Shown here in pieces: positions 16,004 through 24,681 of a stretch of 64,000 nt of DNA (position 1 is its first letter; each line of letters starts with the position of its first letter). The DNA is from Devosia riboflavina (GTDB lineage: Bacteria > Pseudomonadota > Alphaproteobacteria > Rhizobiales > Devosiaceae). The stretch is from contig NZ_JQGC01000006.1 of NCBI RefSeq assembly GCF_000743575.1, forward strand, positions 248,001 to 312,000, given 5' to 3'. The position numbers and the translations under genes were made by a program. The notes beneath the pieces were generated by a model that made no database searches, was not told the origin of the DNA, and saw nothing but the letters and a program-made list of their open reading frames with translations.

Positions 16004-16170
16004 CCCTCCCCTTGACGGGGAGGGCGGGGGAGGGGTGTTCACACCCTCAATACATGGCTCCCATGCCCCCACCCTTAATCCCTCCCCACAAGGGGGAGGG
16101 AGACGATGGAACCGGGACATTGAGGCTGGCGCCTCCCTCCCCCTTGTGGGGAGGGAATGAGGGTGGGGGT
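16004..16170. repeat. cluster of family A palindromic repeats, including an inverted pair
   Basis: The first unit is CCCTCCCC-N5-GGGGAGGG (16004-16024). Then comes an inverted pair: one arm from 16066 reads CCCCCACCCTTAATCCCTCC and contains the hairpin CCCTCCCC/GGGGGAGGG; the other arm ends at 16170 with GAGGGTGGGGGT. The same paired layout, about 105 bases long, occurs at 27690-27795. Confidence 0.75.
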
Positions 16171-16198
16171 CTCGGCGACCGCCAAAGCCCCAAACAAA

Positions 16199-16223
16199 AA
16201 AGCCCCGGCAAAACCGGGGCTTT
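16199..16223 (-). terminator. intrinsic terminator for bamE (possibly bidirectional)
   Basis: AAAGCCCCGG and CCGGGGCTTT form a ten-base-pair stem with a five-base loop. On the minus strand it is followed by a T-run (TTTTTTGTTT), so it terminates bamE; on the plus strand a weaker TTTCGC follows and may stop nusB transcripts. Confidence 0.85.
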
Positions 16224-16244
16224 CGCATTTCTTAGCGCCGTTCC

Positions 16245-16694
16245 TCAGAACGACTGCAAAATCTGATCGATAAACGTACGATCCTCGCCATAAGACGGCG
16301 TACGGCGGCTTTCCACCGCCACGACCTTGCCGTCGGCAGCAGTGTAGACAGCCTTGTCCACGACCTTCTTGTTCTTGTCGAAATAGATCGCGAGCACGGT
16401 GCGCTCAAGCGCGGTGTTCATGCCGAACGAGGTCTGCGCCACCTTGGTCTGCACGAAATACCAGGCGGTCTGGTCGCCAAAGGTATTAGTCGACTGCGGC
16501 GAGCCCAATACCAGCGTCACCAGCTCCTGGCTCTGCCCCACGCGGATCTGCTGCATGGCGCTTTCGGAGATTTCATAGCCCTGCGTCCTCTTGGTGACGA
16601 GCGACGTGCTGCTCGTGCAGGCGGCCAGCGCAACAGCCAGCAGGGCTGCAGCGGCGATCGGTGCGAAGGGAGCGGAAGCAATACGCATGGGCAT
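16245..16694 (-). CDS. bamE: outer membrane protein assembly factor BamE (SmpA/OmlA lipoprotein)
   Basis: BamE is a small lipoprotein of the BAM complex that inserts beta-barrel proteins into the outer membrane. The 149-residue protein has a lipoprotein signal with lipobox LAAC (acylated Cys about residue 26), then the SmpA/OmlA domain: ISESAMQQIRVGQSQELVTLVLGSPQSTNTFGDQTAWYF. An alternative start two codons later (16688) is possible. It is divergent from the UQCC gene and ends in a strong terminator. Confidence 0.9.
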   Translation of the reverse strand: MPMRIASAPFAPIAAAALLAVALAACTSSTSLVTKRTQGYEISESAMQQIRVGQSQELVTLVLGSPQSTNTFGDQTAWYFVQTKVAQTSFGMNTALERTVLAIYFDKNKKVVDKAVYTAADGKVVAVESRRTPSYGEDRTFIDQILQSF

Positions 16695-16856
16695 GAATTT
16701 GACTTTCCCGATGGCTCTCGACTATAGGCGTGACAACAAGGCGCGTGCCCTTTGGTCGCCGGAATGTGTAGCTGTCAACCTGGCTTTTTGGCAAGCTGAC
16801 ATTGGGTCGGCTGACTTTGCATGTGTTTGACCCATCCCGAGGCTGAGCGCAATCCC

Positions 16857-17381
16857 ATGATCCTGTCTCTGTTCCGCAAAAACACGGCCACCGACGCTGT
16901 TTATGGCGTCTATCGGGCCATTGTGGCGCAATCCCGGCAACCCGTCTTCTATGCTCAATGGGGCGTGCCCGACACGGTCACCGGCCGCTTCGATATGATC
17001 AGCCTCCACATGGCGCTGCTCTTCCGGCGCCTTCGCGGTGCCGAGCCCACCAAGGACTTCAGCCAGGCGGTTTTCGATCTCTTCTTCAAGGATATGGACC
17101 GGTCCCTGCGCGAAATGGGGGCAGGGGACCTCGCTGTCCCCAAGAAAATCCAGAAGATGGGCAATCTGTTTTTCGGCCTTCTTGCTGCCATCAATGAAGC
17201 TATGGATCGCGGCGACAAGGAAGCCTTGGCATCAGTGTTCTCGCGCAATATCTACGATGGCGCCGGCATCGAACATGCCCGCACCCTTGCAGACTACTTT
17301 ATGGCGCAGGACCAGGCCCTGGCAGGCCTGCCGGTTGAAACCATCACCGGCGGCACAGTGACTTTCGGAAATGCCGCATGA
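16857..17381 (+). CDS. ubiquinol-cytochrome c chaperone family protein
   Basis: This 174-residue protein belongs to the Cbp3/UQCC1 family, which in mitochondria helps cytochrome b synthesis and bc1 assembly; the bacterial role is inferred to be similar. The conserved core is YRAIVAQSRQPVFYAQWGVPDTVTGRFDMISLHMALLFRRLRG and then FDLFFKDMDRSLREMGAGDLAVPKKI. The ATG at 16857 (MILSLFRK) fits the family better than the frame start twelve codons upstream. It overlaps the DUF177 gene by four bases, as in other alphaproteobacteria. Confidence 0.9.
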   Translation: MILSLFRKNTATDAVYGVYRAIVAQSRQPVFYAQWGVPDTVTGRFDMISLHMALLFRRLRGAEPTKDFSQAVFDLFFKDMDRSLREMGAGDLAVPKKIQKMGNLFFGLLAAINEAMDRGDKEALASVFSRNIYDGAGIEHARTLADYFMAQDQALAGLPVETITGGTVTFGNAA

Positions 17382-17923
17382 AAGACCAGAACCAGCCCCT
17401 CTTCGACGCGATCGTTCGCATCGACAAATTGCCCACAGCCGGGCGGTCCGTCAGCGTCAATGCCGATGAAGCGACCCGCGCCCGCATTGCCGAGGACATG
17501 AAGCTCCTCGCCGTCGAGAGTTTCGTGGCCGATCTCACCGTTGCCCCGTTTCGCGGCGGTTTGAGAGCACAGGGCCGGCTCAAGGCGCGCATCGTCCAGG
17601 CCTCGATCGTCAGCTTCGAGCCCGTGCCGCAGAATATCGACGAAGACGTCGATCGCGTCTTCCTGCCGGTCGGCCAGACCGCCAAGGCTCCGGCCCCCGG
17701 CACGGAAATTTTCATCGACCTTGAAGATGACGATTTTCCCGATCATATCGACGGCCCGGAGGTCGACCTGAGCGCTCTCCTCATCGAAACCCTGGCCCTG
17801 GCCATCGATCCCTATCCGCGCCGCGACGGCGAAGATCTCGCAACGATCGGGGTCGAAGCCATCGAAGACGATAGCGGCCCCTTTGCGGCCCTGCGCGGGC
17901 TTAAGGATAAGGACCAGAGCTGA
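17378..17923 (+). CDS. DUF177 (YceD-like) protein
   Basis: This 181-residue protein belongs to the DUF177/YceD family, members of which lie beside rpmF or plsX and are implicated in 23S rRNA accumulation. The signature is RIVQASIVSFEPVPQNIDEDVDRVFLP, then acidic segments FIDLEDDDFPDHIDGPEVDLSALLIETLALAIDPYPR. It overlaps the UQCC stop by four bases and is followed 82 bases later by plsX; rpmF is not present here. It probably belongs to one operon with plsX and fabH. Confidence 0.85.
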   Translation: MKDQNQPLFDAIVRIDKLPTAGRSVSVNADEATRARIAEDMKLLAVESFVADLTVAPFRGGLRAQGRLKARIVQASIVSFEPVPQNIDEDVDRVFLPVGQTAKAPAPGTEIFIDLEDDDFPDHIDGPEVDLSALLIETLALAIDPYPRRDGEDLATIGVEAIEDDSGPFAALRGLKDKDQS

Positions 17924-18005
17924 ACACGCCGGGGCGGGGCTTGCACCCACTTGCCTATGGGATATGTTGGAATGCCTGCCCAAGCGGGCCGAAAAACGGG
18001 CTGAA

Positions 18006-19076
18006 ATGACCGAAAATATAACGATTTCCGTGGATGCCATGGGGGGCGACCACGCCCCGCGCGCGGTCATTCACGGCGCCGACCTCGCCCTGCGCGAGCG
18101 CAAGAACACCCGTTTTATCTTCCATGGCCGCAAGGAGCAGATCGATCCGCTCCTTGAAGAATTCCCCAAACTCAAGGCCGCGTGCCAGGTGCGTCACTGC
18201 GAAGAAGTGATCGCCATGGACGAAAAGCCGAGCCAGGCCTTGCGAAAAGGCCGCAACGTCTCCTCCATGTGGATGGCGATCCAGGCAGTCAAGGACGGCG
18301 AGGCCGATGTCGCCATCTCAGGCGGCAATACCGGCGCGCTGATGGCCATGGCCACCTTCTGCCTCCGCCCCATGGAAGGCATTTCCCGCCCCGGCATCGC
18401 CGCCATCTGGCCCACCGTTCGCTCCGATATCATCGTGCTCGATATGGGCGCGACCATCGGTGCCGATGCGCGCCAGCTCGTCGATTACGCCATTCTTGGC
18501 TCCGCGCTCGCCCGCTCGCTCTTTGATTCCGAAAAGCCCACCGTCGGCCTCCTCAATATCGGCACCGAGGAAGTAAAAGGCCTCGACTACATCAAGGAAG
18601 CCAGCAAGATCCTGAGCCAGGCTAATGGCGCGGGCTTCACCTATCATGGCTTCGTCGAAGGCGACGATATCGGCAAGGGCACGGTCGATGTCGTCGTCAC
18701 CGAAGGCTTTGTCGGTAATGTCGCCCTGAAAACCGCCGAAGGCACCGCCCGCCAGGTCGCGACCTATCTGCGCACCGCGCTCAAATCCAATTGGGTCAGT
18801 ATGCTCGGCGCCTTCTTCGCCTCGTCTGCACTCACGGCCCTGCGCCGCAAGATGGACCCGCGCGCCGTCAATGGCGGCGTGTTCATGGGCCTCAATGGCG
18901 TTGTCATCAAATCCCATGGCGGTACCGACGAGATCGGTTACAAGAGCGCCCTGGGCCTTGCCTATGAAATGGCGCGCAGCAACCTGATCGAAAAGATCAG
19001 CGACAGCGTGAAGCGCTTCCCCGTCCATGTTGCAGCTTCCGAGCTGCCTTCTGATTCCGAGGCCAAGTCGGCGTGA
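18006..19076 (+). CDS. plsX: phosphate acyltransferase PlsX
   Basis: PlsX makes acyl-phosphate from acyl-ACP, the acyl donor for PlsY in phospholipid synthesis. The 356-residue protein begins [19 protein letters not shown], with [29 protein letters not shown] and [17 protein letters not shown] as family motifs. The frame is open 41 codons upstream, but the ATG at 18006 is the family start. It overlaps fabH by four bases, which implies translational coupling. Confidence 0.95.
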   Translation: MTENITISVDAMGGDHAPRAVIHGADLALRERKNTRFIFHGRKEQIDPLLEEFPKLKAACQVRHCEEVIAMDEKPSQALRKGRNVSSMWMAIQAVKDGEADVAISGGNTGALMAMATFCLRPMEGISRPGIAAIWPTVRSDIIVLDMGATIGADARQLVDYAILGSALARSLFDSEKPTVGLLNIGTEEVKGLDYIKEASKILSQANGAGFTYHGFVEGDDIGKGTVDVVVTEGFVGNVALKTAEGTARQVATYLRTALKSNWVSMLGAFFASSALTALRRKMDPRAVNGGVFMGLNGVVIKSHGGTDEIGYKSALGLAYEMARSNLIEKISDSVKRFPVHVAASELPSDSEAKSA

Positions 19077-20050
19077 CCAGAGTTCGTTCCATTGTCCGCG
19101 GGGTCGGTAGCTACCTGCCCCAAAAAATCCTGACCAATGCTGAATTGGCCAAGACCGTCGATACGTCCGATGAGTGGATCCAGCAGCGCGTCGGCATCAA
19201 GGAGCGCCACGTCGCCGCCGAAGGCGAATTCACCTCCGACCTCGCCGTCGCCGCTGCCCGCGCTGCGCTCGACAATGCCGGCATGACGCCGGATGACATC
19301 GACCTCATCATCGTCGCCACCACGACCCCGGACTACACTTTCCCGGCCGCCGCGACCCTCGTGCAGATGAAGCTCGGCATCCATCACGGCTTCGCCTTCG
19401 ACATTCAGGCGGTCTGCTCGGGCTTCGTCTATGGCGTCACCACGGCCGACAGCTACATCAAGAACGGCCTCGCCAATCGCGTCCTCGTCATCGGCGCCGA
19501 AACCTTTACCCGCCTCCTCGACTGGACGGACCGCACCACCTGCGTGCTCTTCGGCGATGGCGCCGGCGCCATGATTCTCGAACGCGTCGAACTCGCCGAT
19601 GGCGAACCCGAACGCGGCGTCCTGGCTTCGGCTCTTCGCTCAGACGGTCACCACTGGCAAAAGCTCTACGTGGATGGCGGCCCGTCCTCCACCGGCACCA
19701 CCGGCCATGTCCACATGGCAGGGGCGGAAGTCTTCCGCCATGCTGTCGGCAAGATCACCGACGTCGTCTACAAGGCACTGGAGCAGGGGGGCTACACGGT
19801 CGACGATCTCGACTGGTTCGTGCCGCACCAGGCCAACAAGCGCATCATCGATGGGGCAGGGGCCAAGCTCGGCCTGCCGCCCGAAAAGGTCGTCACGACC
19901 GTCGACGTTCACGCCAATACCTCCGCTGCCTCCGTGCCCCTGGCGCTGAGCGTTGCCGTGGCCGATGGTCGCATCAAGCAAGGCGACCTCGTCATGCTCG
20001 AAGCCATGGGCGGTGGATTCACCTGGGGGGCCTCGCTCATTCGCTGGTAG
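19073..20050 (+). CDS. fabH: 3-oxoacyl-ACP synthase III (FabH)
   Basis: FabH starts fatty-acid elongation by condensing acetyl-CoA with malonyl-ACP. The 325-residue enzyme has the full Cys-His-Asn triad: Cys115 in AVCSGF, His252 in VPHQANKRI and Asn282 in HANTSAAS. The start codon is GTG and overlaps the plsX stop (GTGA). The order plsX-fabH-ihfA-merR is conserved in Hyphomicrobiales. Confidence 0.96.
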   Translation: MTRVRSIVRGVGSYLPQKILTNAELAKTVDTSDEWIQQRVGIKERHVAAEGEFTSDLAVAAARAALDNAGMTPDDIDLIIVATTTPDYTFPAAATLVQMKLGIHHGFAFDIQAVCSGFVYGVTTADSYIKNGLANRVLVIGAETFTRLLDWTDRTTCVLFGDGAGAMILERVELADGEPERGVLASALRSDGHHWQKLYVDGGPSSTGTTGHVHMAGAEVFRHAVGKITDVVYKALEQGGYTVDDLDWFVPHQANKRIIDGAGAKLGLPPEKVVTTVDVHANTSAASVPLALSVAVADGRIKQGDLVMLEAMGGGFTWGASLIRW

Positions 20051-20257
20051 TCGGGCATTGAGCCGATTGACCTCAAGCGTTTCAAGGCGTTAGTGTCCTG
20101 CCGGGTGGAGGAACCTGACGTTAAGGCCAAACGAAAACCGACTGGCCGCGTCGATCGAGGGAAGGTTTTCCTGTCAATCTGCAGAAGCGGACTGGCGACA
20201 GCGGAAGAAAAAATATCACGCTGGCCCGGGAAGCCAGCCCGAACCTTGGGGGTGCGA

Positions 20258-20569
20258 ATGACGCAGAAGACGGTAACGCGGGCGGACCTGGCGGAAGCTG
20301 TTTATGGTTCTGTCGGCCTGTCGCGAACCGAGTCGGCCGAACTGGTCGAACGTGTTCTCGAACTCATCACCGACGCGCTGATCACCGGCGCCAATGTGAA
20401 GCTCTCCTCTTTCGGCTCCTTCCAGGTGCGTTCCAAGAACGAACGGATCGGCCGCAATCCCAAGACCGGCGAAGAGGTGCCCATCCTTCCCCGCCAGGTT
20501 CTTGTGTTCAAACCCAGCAACGTGTTGAAGTCCAAAATCAACAAGTCTATGGTCGCCTCTGAAAAGTAA
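20258..20569 (+). CDS. ihfA: integration host factor subunit alpha
   Basis: IhfA pairs with IhfB to bend DNA at specific sites. The 103-residue protein matches the family over its whole length: [31 protein letters not shown], then [30 protein letters not shown], including the DNA-intercalating proline arm RNPKTG. The frame stays open 55 codons upstream, but the ATG at 20258 is the conserved start. The gap of 207 bases after fabH probably carries its own promoter. Confidence 0.95.
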   Translation: MTQKTVTRADLAEAVYGSVGLSRTESAELVERVLELITDALITGANVKLSSFGSFQVRSKNERIGRNPKTGEEVPILPRQVLVFKPSNVLKSKINKSMVASEK

Positions 20570-20596
20570 GGCTTTCTTACTGGAGGGGCAGGCGGT

Positions 20597-21052
20597 TTGG
20601 ACAAGTCTCCAGACGCATTCCGGACAATCTCAGAGGCCGCGGAAGAGCTCGATCTTCCTCAGCACGTCCTCCGATTCTGGGAAACCCGCTTCGCCACCAT
20701 AAAACCCCTGAAGCGCGGCGGCGGTCGCCGCTACTACCGCCCCGAAGACGTCCTGCTGCTCCGGGGCATCCGTCACCTGCTCTACGATCAAGGCTTTACG
20801 ATCAAGGGCGTCCAGAAGATCCTCAAGGACCAGGGTCCGCGCTATGTTATCGCCGTCGGCGAAGGCAAGGGCCTGGATGAAATCATCCCCCTGATCGAAG
20901 AAGCACAGGCCGCAGCCGACGAGGCTGAAATCGAAGAAGCCGTGATGCTGGCCGACCCGAGCCTCGACGAAGAATCGCGCGAAAAACTCTCCGAGGTTCT
21001 CCGCGAACTTCTGGAGTGCAAACGCATCCTCGAACGCGCCCGCGAGCACTGA
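20597..21052 (+). CDS. MerR-family regulator
   Basis: This 151-residue regulator has an N-terminal MerR winged helix-turn-helix: [55 protein letters not shown], then an acidic helical tail ([15 protein letters not shown]) ending in [14 protein letters not shown]. There is no effector-binding domain of known type. The start is TTG at 20597 with GGAGGGG eight bases upstream. It follows ihfA, as in many Hyphomicrobiales; the target is not known. Confidence 0.88.
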   Translation: MDKSPDAFRTISEAAEELDLPQHVLRFWETRFATIKPLKRGGGRRYYRPEDVLLLRGIRHLLYDQGFTIKGVQKILKDQGPRYVIAVGEGKGLDEIIPLIEEAQAAADEAEIEEAVMLADPSLDEESREKLSEVLRELLECKRILERAREH

Positions 21053-21085
21053 TCAGCTGGTCTCGGGGCACTCCGAAAGGTGACT

Positions 21086-21886
21086 ATGACAGGATCGGAC
21101 GATCTGGCGAATGAAGTGTCGCTGGTCGGCGGCAGGTCCACGGTCACTCGACGGGGCGGCACCGTGTTCCGTCATGCCGCGCCATGGTCCGAAACCACGA
21201 TTGCCCTTTTGCGCCATCTGGAGAGCGAGGGGTTCGAAAATGCCCCGCGCGTCGCGGGCACCGGCTTTGACGAGCAGGGGAGGGAGACGCTCACCTTTGT
21301 TGAAGGCGAGAGTCCGCATCCCTATCCTTGGGATAACGATGCCCTGCCGCTCATCGGTGATATGCTGAGGCGACTACATCTTGCCTCTACGTCCTTCGTG
21401 CCGCCGACCGACGCCGTCTGGCGCCCGTGGTTCGGACGAGATTTTGGGCACCCCAACGTCATCGGTCATTGCGACACCGGCGCCTGGAATATCATTGCGC
21501 GTAACCGCCTCCCCATTGCCCTGATCGATTGGGAAGCGGCCGGCCCGATTGATCCCTTAGTCGAGCTGGCCCAGGCCGCTTGGCTAAATGCCCTCCTCTT
21601 CGATGACGATCTAGCCGAAAAGCTTGGCTTGGCTCCGGTAGAGGCGCGCGGAAGGCAGGTCAGGCTGCTGCTCGATGGATATCAATTGCCCTCCGCTATG
21701 CGCACTGGTTTCGTCAGTCGTATCCGGGATTTTGCCGTGCTCAATGCCGCAAATGAGATCATAGAGACTGATGACGGTACCGATGCTTCTGATCTGCTCG
21801 AAGCGGTCACCTGGCGCGCCCGCAGTGCAGCGTGGCTGGTACGGCACCACGATACGCTCGACCGGATCGTCACGTCGTCGCTATAG
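21086..21886 (+). CDS. aminoglycoside-phosphotransferase-like (APH family) kinase
   Basis: This 266-residue protein has the APH/ChoK kinase fold. The catalytic loop is IGHCDTGAWNII (HxDxxxxN form, here with Cys before Asp) and the metal-binding Asp is in IDWEAAGPIDP. The glycine-rich N-lobe is short. The substrate is unknown; such stand-alone members act on varied small molecules or are uncharacterised and need not confer resistance. A GTG two codons upstream (21080) is an alternative start; the AAAGG spacing favours the ATG at 21086. Confidence 0.8.
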   Translation: MTGSDDLANEVSLVGGRSTVTRRGGTVFRHAAPWSETTIALLRHLESEGFENAPRVAGTGFDEQGRETLTFVEGESPHPYPWDNDALPLIGDMLRRLHLASTSFVPPTDAVWRPWFGRDFGHPNVIGHCDTGAWNIIARNRLPIALIDWEAAGPIDPLVELAQAAWLNALLFDDDLAEKLGLAPVEARGRQVRLLLDGYQLPSAMRTGFVSRIRDFAVLNAANEIIETDDGTDASDLLEAVTWRARSAAWLVRHHDTLDRIVTSSL

Positions 21887-21980
21887 GGGATAGATTGAGT
21901 TCGACGCAGAACTCTTATTCCATCAGCTGTAAAAATCGCCTATTCATTCCACACCAATCTTCGGGTGGAGGAACCCCACT

Positions 21981-23018
21981 ATGACCGTTCGTTTTGGCCT
22001 GCTCGGCGCCGGCCGCATTGGCAAAGTTCACGCTAAGGCCATCGGCTCCAATGCCAAGGCGAAACTCGTCGCCGTCGCCGATCCCATGGCCGATGCAGTG
22101 AACGCCATCGCCACCCAATATGGCGCCGAGGTCCGCACCATCGACACCATTCTCGCCTCCGCCGATATCGACGCCGTCGTCATCTGTACCCCCACCGACA
22201 CGCATGCCGACCTCATCGAGCGCTTTGCCCGCGCCGGCAAGGCCATCTTCTGCGAGAAGCCGGTCGACCTCGACATCGAGCGCGTGAAAGCCTGCATCCG
22301 CGTCGTCGACGAAACCGCCGCCACCCTCATGGTCGGCTTCAACCGCCGCTTCGATCCCCACTTCCAGGCCGTCAAGGAAGCGATCGCCACCGGCCAGATC
22401 GGCGACGTCGAGATGGTGACAATCATCTCGCGCGACCCCGGCGCTCCCCCGGTCGACTACATCAAGCGCTCCGGCGGCATTTTCCGCGACATGACCATCC
22501 ATGACTTCGACATGGCCCGCTTCCTGCTGGGCGAAGAGATCGACGCCGTCACCGCCCAGGCCTCCGTCCTCGTCGATCCCGCCATCGGCACCGCCGGCGA
22601 CTTCGACAGCGTCTCGGTTATGCTCTCCACGGCCTCCGGCAAGCACGCCACCATCTCCAATTCCCGCCGCGCCACCTATGGCTACGACCAGCGCATCGAA
22701 GTCCACGGCAGTAAGGGCGCCGTCGCCGCCGAAAACCAGCGCCCGGTCTCCATCGAGATCGCCAACGCCACCGGCTACACCCGCCCACCGCTGCACGACT
22801 TCTTCATGACCCGCTACACCGAGGCTTACGCGAGAGAAATCAGCAGCTTCATCGATTTCGTTGAATCAAAATCCCCGGCCTCGCCGAGCGGCACCGACGG
22901 CCTCATTGCCCTCGCGCTCGCCGACGCCGCCCTGAAATCGGCCAAGGAAGGCCGCACGGTAAAAGTCAGCGAAATCACCGGCGTGATGGCCGACAAGTCG
23001 GTCTTCCAGGGCCGCTGA
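21981..23018 (+). CDS. iolG: inositol 2-dehydrogenase
   Basis: IolG oxidises myo-inositol to scyllo-inosose with NAD+. The 345-residue Gfo/Idh/MocA enzyme has the Rossmann motif FGLLGAGRIGKVHAKAI, EKP at FCEKPVDLD (catalytic Lys) and IHDFDMARFLLG. A strong GGAGGAAC precedes the start. It faces the rest of the iol genes, which lie on the minus strand beyond a small secreted-protein gene, and it has its own strong terminator. Confidence 0.93.
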   Translation: MTVRFGLLGAGRIGKVHAKAIGSNAKAKLVAVADPMADAVNAIATQYGAEVRTIDTILASADIDAVVICTPTDTHADLIERFARAGKAIFCEKPVDLDIERVKACIRVVDETAATLMVGFNRRFDPHFQAVKEAIATGQIGDVEMVTIISRDPGAPPVDYIKRSGGIFRDMTIHDFDMARFLLGEEIDAVTAQASVLVDPAIGTAGDFDSVSVMLSTASGKHATISNSRRATYGYDQRIEVHGSKGAVAAENQRPVSIEIANATGYTRPPLHDFFMTRYTEAYAREISSFIDFVESKSPASPSGTDGLIALALADAALKSAKEGRTVKVSEITGVMADKSVFQGR

Positions 23019-23040
23019 TCGCATAAAACCCCAAAAAGCA

Positions 23041-23067
23041 AAGGGCGCCACGTCGGCGCCCTTTTTT
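23041..23067 (+). terminator. intrinsic terminator after iolG
   Basis: GGGCGCC and GGCGCCC form a perfect seven-base-pair stem (nine with the flanking A-T pairs) with a five-base loop and a run of six T. It lies 25 bases after the iolG stop. Confidence 0.9.
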
Positions 23068-23103
23068 CGTTTAGGCTGGGTTTGTCCAAACCCCGATGAG
23101 CCA

Positions 23104-23574
23104 ATGAAATTCCTCCCCATGCTGCCCGCTCTCCTGCTCGCGTCTCCCGCAGCGGCCCAAAGCGTCGACCCGCACTCGGTCTTCACCCTCCGCGGCGAGT
23201 GCCAGACCTTCGTTGCCGGCGCTGATGATCTCACGAGCATCTGCGCCGGCGAAGTCATGCAGGTCGTCTACACCGATGGCCGCATGGACCTGTCCATCTG
23301 GACCGACGACCCCTCGGGCCGCTTCTTCGTCCTCAGCGGCACAGCCACCGCCGAGGACGGCAACCTTGCCCTCGCCATCGACCAGATCACCGAAGGCAAG
23401 GACGGCAGTGGCAACAACAATGTCGACGTAAACGCCTCAGGCAAATGCACACTCGCTGGCGACCCCACATCCGGACCCGCCCAATACACCTGCGATACCA
23501 CCGATGACACCGGCAAAACCTACAAGTTCGCCTTGCTCACCGACGGCACCGCCCCGGAAAACATGCTCGACTGA
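23104..23574 (+). CDS. small secreted protein of unknown function
   Basis: This 156-residue protein has a short Sec signal peptide (cleavage after AAAQ, about residue 19) and a mature acidic domain with four cysteines (in RGECQTF, SICAGE, GKCTLAG and YTCDTT), which could form two disulphides in the periplasm. I recognise no family. Beta-rich segments such as GRFFVLSGTATAEDGNLALAIDQI suggest a small beta-sandwich. It sits between iolG and the minus-strand iol genes but has no evident tie to inositol use. Confidence 0.7.
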   Translation: MKFLPMLPALLLASPAAAQSVDPHSVFTLRGECQTFVAGADDLTSICAGEVMQVVYTDGRMDLSIWTDDPSGRFFVLSGTATAEDGNLALAIDQITEGKDGSGNNNVDVNASGKCTLAGDPTSGPAQYTCDTTDDTGKTYKFALLTDGTAPENMLD

Positions 23575-23584
23575 CCCCAGAAGA

Positions 23585-23630
23585 CCTCATGGTGAGGTGC
23601 GAAGCGCGAGCGTAGCCTCGAACCACGAGG
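23585..23630. repeat. intergenic palindromic repeat, family B (single copy)
   Basis: The unit runs from CCTCATGGTGAGGTGCG to CCTCGAACCACGAGG. Matching units form an inverted pair at 49479-49598. Confidence 0.75.
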
Positions 23631-23645
23631 TCGAGCGAGTGGAGG

Positions 23646-24446
23646 CTATTTCAGCATCCACTCATGCTCCGGCGCATTGTGGAATTTCCACACGCGCTTC
23701 GGCCCGGCCATGACGTTGAGATAGTAGAGATCGTACCCCGCCGTCGTCGCCACCGGATGGTATCCCCGCGGCACCAGCGTCACGTCGCCATCCTCAACCG
23801 CCATCGCCTCATCAAGGCTCCGGTCGTCCGTAAACACCCGCTGAAACGCAAAACCCTGCGGCGGGTTGAAGCGGTGATAATACGTCTCTTCCAGAAAACT
23901 CTCGTGCGGAAGATTGTCCTGGTCATGCTTGTGCGGCGGATAGGACGAGGTATTGCCCTGCGGCGTGATCACCTCCACCACCAGCAGCGCATTGGCCGAG
24001 CCATCATCCTCGGGCATGATATTGTAGACATGCCGGACATTGGCTCCCTTGCCGCGCGTGATCCGCGGATGCGTCCCCGGCGGAATGATTTTCGCATGAA
24101 AATCCCCGCCGCCCGGCGCAGAGCACACGGCCAGTTCCAGGTCCGTCGTGGCATCCACAGCCCAGTTGCGCCCCGCCGGCACATAGAGCGCCCATGGCGC
24201 CCCTTTGAACGGGCTCATGCGCTCCCCAAGCTCGCCAAAATCCTCCCCGTCCACGGCAAAGCGCCCCTTGCCGCCGACGATGACAAGGCAAACCTCACGC
24301 TCCTCCGTGGCCTCGCCATAGGCTTCGCCGGCCTTCAGCCGATGCAGTCCAAAGCCGACATGCGTCCAGCCCGCCGAGGCAGGCGTTACATCATGAATCC
24401 GACCGGTCTTCGCTGTCGGTCGCACCAGCAGGGGGGACTTCGTCAT
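23646..24446 (-). CDS. iolB: 5-deoxy-glucuronate isomerase
   Basis: IolB isomerises 5-deoxy-glucuronate to 2-deoxy-5-keto-gluconate. The 266-residue cupin-type protein has the metal-site region SSYPPHKHDQDNLPHESFLEETYYHRFNPPQGFAFQRVFTDD and ends with YLNVMAGPKRVWKFHNAPEHEWM. ATG at 24446 (MTKSPLLVRP) is chosen. It overlaps the upstream small membrane-protein gene by 56 bases. It is the last gene of the minus-strand iol operon. Confidence 0.93.
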   Translation of the reverse strand: MTKSPLLVRPTAKTGRIHDVTPASAGWTHVGFGLHRLKAGEAYGEATEEREVCLVIVGGKGRFAVDGEDFGELGERMSPFKGAPWALYVPAGRNWAVDATTDLELAVCSAPGGGDFHAKIIPPGTHPRITRGKGANVRHVYNIMPEDDGSANALLVVEVITPQGNTSSYPPHKHDQDNLPHESFLEETYYHRFNPPQGFAFQRVFTDDRSLDEAMAVEDGDVTLVPRGYHPVATTAGYDLYYLNVMAGPKRVWKFHNAPEHEWMLK

Positions 24447-24642
24447 TCTTTGGCTCCTCCTTGGGGAAGGCGTAGAAGAAATTATAGAGCGCATAAGCCA
24501 ACGCCGCGCCGACCAGCACGATCCAGAGCGTCTCCTTGGTCCAGATCGCCTCCCAGGCGAGCCAGATAGCGAGAAACACCACTACGGCCACGCGCCGCCA
24601 CAGCGGCCGGAACCAGTTGAGATCGTTTTCTTTCAGAGCCAT
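24391..24642 (-). CDS. small membrane protein inside the iol operon
   Basis: This 83-residue protein has two transmembrane helices (VAVVVFLAIWLAWEAIW and LWIVLVGAALAYALYNFFY) and an acidic tail (EEPKNDEVPP). It resembles short DUF3329-type membrane proteins, with low certainty. Its 3' end overlaps iolB by 56 bases, which is longer than a coupling overlap, so the exact C-terminus may be shorter in effect. It lies between iolE and iolB on the same strand; a role in inositol use is not shown. Confidence 0.6.
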   Translation of the reverse strand: MALKENDLNWFRPLWRRVAVVVFLAIWLAWEAIWTKETLWIVLVGAALAYALYNFFYAFPKEEPKNDEVPPAGATDSEDRSDS

Positions 24643-24681
24643 GCACCAATCCTTCCGAGTTGCTGCAAGCTCTAGCAAACC

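Noticed and set aside
16004..16170. Possible CRISPR-like array
   Set aside because: Units are palindromic, few and irregular in spacing, with no cas genes; they match intergenic palindromic repeats.
21915..22796. Long minus-strand frame opposite iolG
   Set aside because: A GC-driven antisense shadow rich in Gly, Asp and Ala; iolG on the plus strand is conserved end to end.
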